Shown here in pieces: positions 60,318-64,000 of a stretch of DNA of 64,000 nucleotides. The DNA is from Embleya scabrispora DSM 41855 (GTDB lineage Bacteria; Actinomycetota; Actinomycetes; Streptomycetales; Streptomycetaceae). The stretch covers positions 225,234 through 289,233 of the forward strand of contig NZ_KB889708.1 of assembly GCF_000372745.1 (NCBI RefSeq), in the 5' to 3' direction. The notes below the pieces were generated by a model. The model had not been told where the DNA came from, did no database searches, and saw only the letters and a list, made by a program, of their open reading frames with translations. The position numbers and the translations under genes were made by a program. The stretch's first letter is position 1. Each line of letters begins with the position of its first letter.

Positions 60318-63300
60318 GTGCGTTCCATTGGCGTTTCACAAGCGCAGGAGAGCCTGTGGCTGGCTCAGAAGATCACGCCGGATGTGCCGAACATCCCTGC
60401 CTCCAGGTGGCTCATCGCAGGCGATGTCGACGTGGAGCTGCTGAGCGCCGCGCTGCGCATCGTCTTCCACGAGAACAGCGCCGCACGGGTCAACTTCCGG
60501 CAATTCGGAGACGAGCTGCGGCAAGTGTTCCGCGAGGGCGACACGGATACCTGGACGCCCTCCTTCCACGACGTGAGCGCTGCCGACGATCCCGAATCGG
60601 CGGGCCACGCATGGGCCGAGGCCATCGAGCGAAAGCCGTTCGATCTGGAACACGACCTCCTGTTCCGGGCCGGGGTCGTCCGCGTGTCGGACTCGCGTCA
60701 CCTGCTGTTCTTCGCCGCTCATCACACCGTCGCCGACGGCTACACGTTGGGCCGGCTCCTGCCGCTCCGAACGGCGGAGTGCTACCGGGCCCTGAAGCAG
60801 GACGCTCCGATACCGGAGCGCTCCCACGGCGGACCGGAGCTGATCCGCCAGGAAGACCTCCGCCACCGGAACTCTCCGCAATTCGCCGAGGCCGCCGAAT
60901 TCTGGCGGACCCGTCTCGACAAGGCGCCCGAACCGCTACGGCTGCCGGGACAACGCAGCCCCGGCCACCCCTCGGTGCTGCACCACACGCTGGCGGTGCC
61001 GTCGGAGGACGTGGACGCGTGGTTCAAGGCCGCCGCCTCCATCGGCGTGCGAACGCCTGCCTTCCTGACCGCTGCGGCTGCCGTCTTCTTCCGACACGTG
61101 GGCGGGCGCGAGGAATTCACCTTCTCGATGATGGGCCTCGGCCGCACGAAGGCCGCGAGGGCCTTCTACGGCTCGCAGTCGACCACTCTGCCCTTCCGCG
61201 TGCACGCCCCGTTGTCCACGCGGTTCCGAGACTTCGCGCACACGGTCTCCGACGAGCTGGGGCACATAGGGCAGCACTCCACTCACCAGGTCTCCGACAT
61301 CCGCCTCGGGGCCGGGACACCCGACACGGGGTCGGTCGCCAGCCCCTTCGGAGCCACCCTCAACATCCTCCCCTTCATCGGACCGGTCGACTTCGCGGGT
61401 GCGACCGCGTACATGCAGCCCGGCTCTTCCTGGGGCGCCTTCGACGACCTGCACTTCGGCATCTACTACGACGGCCGCGCCAGGAGCGGCCTGCACGTCC
61501 GGGTGGACGCCAACAGCACCTTGTACAGCGCGGACGACGTGCGGCGTTTCGCCGCCACGTTGGTCGCCTTCATCAGCGGCGCGGCACGGTGCCCGCAGGC
61601 CGCGATCGGCTCGGTGGACGTACTGGGGCCGGGTGAGCGCGAGCAGGTGCTGGGCGTGGTCAACGACACGGCGGTCGAGCTGCCCGAGGTGACCGTTCCG
61701 GAACTGCTGGCGCGGGGGGCGGCGGCGGATCCGGACGCGGTTGCGGTGGTCTTCGGGGATCGGCGAGTGACTTACGCCGAGCTGGAGGTGCGGTCGGACC
61801 GTCTCGCCCGGGAGCTGACCGGCCGGGGCATCGGCCCGGAGACCCTGGTGGGGCTGGCACTGCCACGCTCGATCGATCTGATCGCGGGCATGCTGGCGGT
61901 TCTCAAGTCGGGTGCCGCCTATGTGCCGATCGACCCCAAGTACCCCAGCACACGATTGCACCTGATCCTCGACGACGCGCGGCCCGCACTCATCCTCACC
62001 GACGCGGATACGGCTCCCGTCCTCCCGCGGACCGGCACCCCGCTTCTGCTGTCCGGTGACGTCGACTTCACGAGCGCGGCCCCGGAAGTGGAGCCGGCGC
62101 TGCTACGGCCCGCGAATGCCGCGTACGTGATGTACACCTCCGGCTCCACCGGCACGCCCAAGGGCGTGGTCCTCACCCACCGCGACATCGTCAACGGCGT
62201 GCTGCGCCTGAAGGACGAGGTCGGTATCGACCCGGGCACCCGTACCCTCGCGGGAACCTCCGTCAACTTCGACGTCTCCGTCTTCGAGGTGATCACCACC
62301 CTGGCTGCGGGTGGCACGGTCGAGGTCGTCCCGGACGTGCTGACGATCGCTGAGCGCGGTGGCTGGCAGGGTGGTGTGATCAGCACGGTTCCGTCTGCCA
62401 TCACCGCGCTGTTGGACCGGTGCGGTGACGGTCTGCGGGCCGATGCCGTCGTTCTGGCGGGCGAGGCGCTGCCCGCCGCGCTCGTACGGCGCGTACGCGA
62501 CGCCATTCCCGGCGTACGTGTGGTCAATGCGTACGGCCAGACCGAGTCCTTCTACGCCACCACCCACACCATCGGCGAGGACCGGCCCGGAGCGGTGACC
62601 GCTCCGATCGGTGTGCCGCTGGGCAATATGCGCGCCTATGTACTCGGTCCCGGTTTGGCGCCCGTACCGCCGGGCATTCCCGGCGAGTTGTACGTGGCGG
62701 GCAACGTCGCTCGCGGTTACCGCGACCGTCCCGGCCTGACCGCCGAGCGCTTCGTACCCGATCCCTACGGGCCGCCGGGTGGGCGCATGTACCGTACCGG
62801 CGACCTTGCCCGCTGGAACGCCGATGGGCAGCTGGACTACCTCGGCCGCACCGACACCCAGGTCAAGATCCGCGGCATCCGTGTCGAGCCCGGCGAGGTC
62901 GAGGCCGTCCTCACCGCACACCCGGGCGTCGCGCAGGCCGTCGTGGTGGCCCATGAGGCACGTGACACACAGCGGTTGGTCGCCTATGTCGTTCCGGTCG
63001 GCGGTGATGGCGGCAACGGCGGTGACGATCGGGCCCTGGCCGAGCTGCGCGCCTTCGTCGCCGAGCGGCTGCCCGACTACATGGTGCCGGCGCGGTTCGT
63101 CGGCCTCGACCGCCTCCCGCTGTCCCCCAACGGCAAGCTGGACCACAGGGCGCTCCCGGTTCCCGGACCGACCGGCACCGTCGCCTACCGAACTCCGCGC
63201 ACCCCGGAGGAGGAGGTGCTCGCGGGGCTGTTCGCCGACGTGCTCGGCCTGGAGCGGGTCGGCATCGACGACGACTTCTTCGACCTGGGCGGTCACTCCC

Positions 63301-64000
63301 TGCCGGCGATGCGCCTCACGGGGCGGATCCGTTCGGCGCTGGGCGCCGAAGTGCCGATCCGCGACGTCTTCGACTTCCCCACGGTGGCGCGGCTGGTGGC
63401 ACGAGTGAAGACGGATCGTGGGGCGCGCACGACGCTGCGGCGCCTGGCGGAGCGCCCGGAGCGGTTGCCGTTGTCGTTCGCTCAGCAGGGGCTGTGGTTC
63501 CTGCACAGGTTCGAGGGCCCGTCGGCGACCTACAACCTGCCCCTTGTCCTGCGGTTGAGCGGCGAGCTGGACGTGGCGGCGCTGGAGGCGTCCCTCAACG
63601 ACGTCATCACCCGCCACGAGTCGCTGCGCACCGTCTACCCGGAGATCGGGGGGAAGCCGTACCAGGACGTCCTCGACCCGGAGCAGGCCCGCATCAGCTT
63701 GGCCGTGCAGCCGGTCGAGGGTGCGGAAGCGCTGCGGGAGGCCGTCATCGCGACCGCCCGTCACACCTTCCACCTGGACCACGAAGTCCCCCTGAAGGCG
63801 TGGCTGTTCACCACGGGACCGACCGAATACGTGCTGGCGATGGTCATCCACCACATCGCCGCCGACGGCTGGTCGGCCGCGCCGCTGGCCCGGGACCTGG
63901 CCACCGCCTACAGCGCCCACGCCCAAGGCGAGGCCCCCGGGTGGGCGCCGCTGCCGGTGCAGTACGCGGACTACACCCTGTGGCAGCGCGAGCTGCTCGG
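60318..64000 (+). CDS. Non-ribosomal peptide synthetase, C-A-PCP-C... (3' end outside window)
   Basis: At least 1,227 residues, open at the window end. The GTG at 60318 follows GAGGGAG at 60302-60308. Domains: condensation at about 5-430 (active motif HHTVADG near 134); adenylation at about 455-960 ([11 protein letters not shown] near 604, FDVSVFE near 651, NAYGQTE near 736, YRTGDLARW, and the catalytic Lys in LSPNGKLDH); carrier domain near 985 ([11 protein letters not shown] with the phosphopantetheine Ser); and a second condensation domain from about 1050 ([21 protein letters not shown] near 1177). My eye alignment gives specificity residues D-V-F-S-V-A-A-Y-A-K. Starting with an intact C domain, it either accepts a chain from another protein or is acylated by a starter. 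Confidence 0.95.
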   Translation, partial: MRSIGVSQAQESLWLAQKITPDVPNIPASRWLIAGDVDVELLSAALRIVFHENSAARVNFRQFGDELRQVFREGDTDTWTPSFHDVSAADDPESAGHAWAEAIERKPFDLEHDLLFRAGVVRVSDSRHLLFFAAHHTVADGYTLGRLLPLRTAECYRALKQDAPIPERSHGGPELIRQEDLRHRNSPQFAEAAEFWRTRLDKAPEPLRLPGQRSPGHPSVLHHTLAVPSEDVDAWFKAAASIGVRTPAFLTAAAAVFFRHVGGREEFTFSMMGLGRTKAARAFYGSQSTTLPFRVHAPLSTRFRDFAHTVSDELGHIGQHSTHQVSDIRLGAGTPDTGSVASPFGATLNILPFIGPVDFAGATAYMQPGSSWGAFDDLHFGIYYDGRARSGLHVRVDANSTLYSADDVRRFAATLVAFISGAARCPQAAIGSVDVLGPGEREQVLGVVNDTAVELPEVTVPELLARGAAADPDAVAVVFGDRRVTYAELEVRSDRLARELTGRGIGPETLVGLALPRSIDLIAGMLAVLKSGAAYVPIDPKYPSTRLHLILDDARPALILTDADTAPVLPRTGTPLLLSGDVDFTSAAPEVEPALLRPANAAYVMYTSGSTGTPKGVVLTHRDIVNGVLRLKDEVGIDPGTRTLAGTSVNFDVSVFEVITTLAAGGTVEVVPDVLTIAERGGWQGGVISTVPSAITALLDRCGDGLRADAVVLAGEALPAALVRRVRDAIPGVRVVNAYGQTESFYATTHTIGEDRPGAVTAPIGVPLGNMRAYVLGPGLAPVPPGIPGELYVAGNVARGYRDRPGLTAERFVPDPYGPPGGRMYRTGDLARWNADGQLDYLGRTDTQVKIRGIRVEPGEVEAVLTAHPGVAQAVVVAHEARDTQRLVAYVVPVGGDGGNGGDDRALAELRAFVAERLPDYMVPARFVGLDRLPLSPNGKLDHRALPVPGPTGTVAYRTPRTPEEEVLAGLFADVLGLERVGIDDDFFDLGGHSLPAMRLTGRIRSALGAEVPIRDVFDFPTVARLVARVKTDRGARTTLRRLAERPERLPLSFAQQGLWFLHRFEGPSATYNLPLVLRLSGELDVAALEASLNDVITRHESLRTVYPEIGGKPYQDVLDPEQARISLAVQPVEGAEALREAVIATARHTFHLDHEVPLKAWLFTTGPTEYVLAMVIHHIAADGWSAAPLARDLATAYSAHAQGEAPGWAPLPVQYADYTLWQRELL

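Overview
The window is very GC-rich, with strong G/C bias at third codon positions, frequent GTG/TTG starts, TTG/GTG/ATGA-type coupled overlaps, many TetR/LacI/LysR/MarR regulators and the start of a large NRPS gene. This points to a filamentous actinomycete (Streptomyces, Embleya or Kitasatospora type). No tRNA, rRNA or CRISPR was seen. The many broken gene remnants suggest an accessory or chromosome-arm region.

Layout. 1-5.1 kb: peptide-type ABC transporter (binding protein, degenerate second binding-protein tail, permease), a winged-helix regulator and a divergent alpha/beta hydrolase. 5.1-14 kb: an amidohydrolase remnant, XRE-cupin regulator, M28 membrane peptidase, NmrA-like reductase, remnants of an aminotransferase and a GNAT enzyme, a TetR/MFS pair around a perfect palindrome, and an IS110 transposase tail.

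14-24.8 kb is the most interesting part: a glucuronate catabolism locus fused to a nickel-pincer cofactor (Lar) system. It encodes UxaC (glucuronate isomerase), a UxuB-type fructuronate reductase, an FGGY gluconokinase, LarB, LarE, LarC, a LarA-family Ni enzyme and a LacI regulator. No mannonate dehydratase or KDG kinase is present. The set suggests a route glucuronate -> fructuronate -> mannonate -> gluconate (C2 epimerisation by the LarA homologue) -> 6-phosphogluconate. The operon exists as two partly decayed copies whose losses are complementary: copy 1 keeps uxaC and gntK but has a broken uxuB, while copy 2 keeps uxuB but has an internally deleted uxaC, a gntK stub and the tail of a beta-glucuronidase. 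Both copies are preceded by the same LacI-type operator.

25-34.3 kb: a polysaccharide utilisation operon on the minus strand (sugar ABC transporter, GH29 fucosidase, two tandem PL6 lyases, a sugar isomerase-like TIM barrel, an SGNH esterase). PL6 enzymes cut uronate polymers, which fits the neighbouring uronate locus. 34.8-45 kb: a 2-hydroxyacid dehydrogenase, an esterase/MarR pair, an iron-type ABC transporter, a secreted S33 peptidase, an F420/NADP reductase-like protein and a truncated acetoacetyl-CoA synthetase. 45.7-49.8 kb: an aromatic-degradation-like cluster (FAH hydrolase, Dabb protein, FAD monooxygenase) divergent from a TetR gene across two long palindromes, with a 37-bp tandem repeat at the monooxygenase 3' end. 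50-55 kb: LysR/agmatinase, a lipid-anchor-free membrane protein and a DUF4246 protein.

55.4-64 kb: a biosynthetic gene cluster edge. A three-gene 2-keto-acid chain-elongation operon (isopropylmalate-synthase-like, a fused isomerase with small domain first, isopropylmalate-dehydrogenase-like) lies divergent from an NRPS gene (C-A-PCP-C...) that runs off the window.
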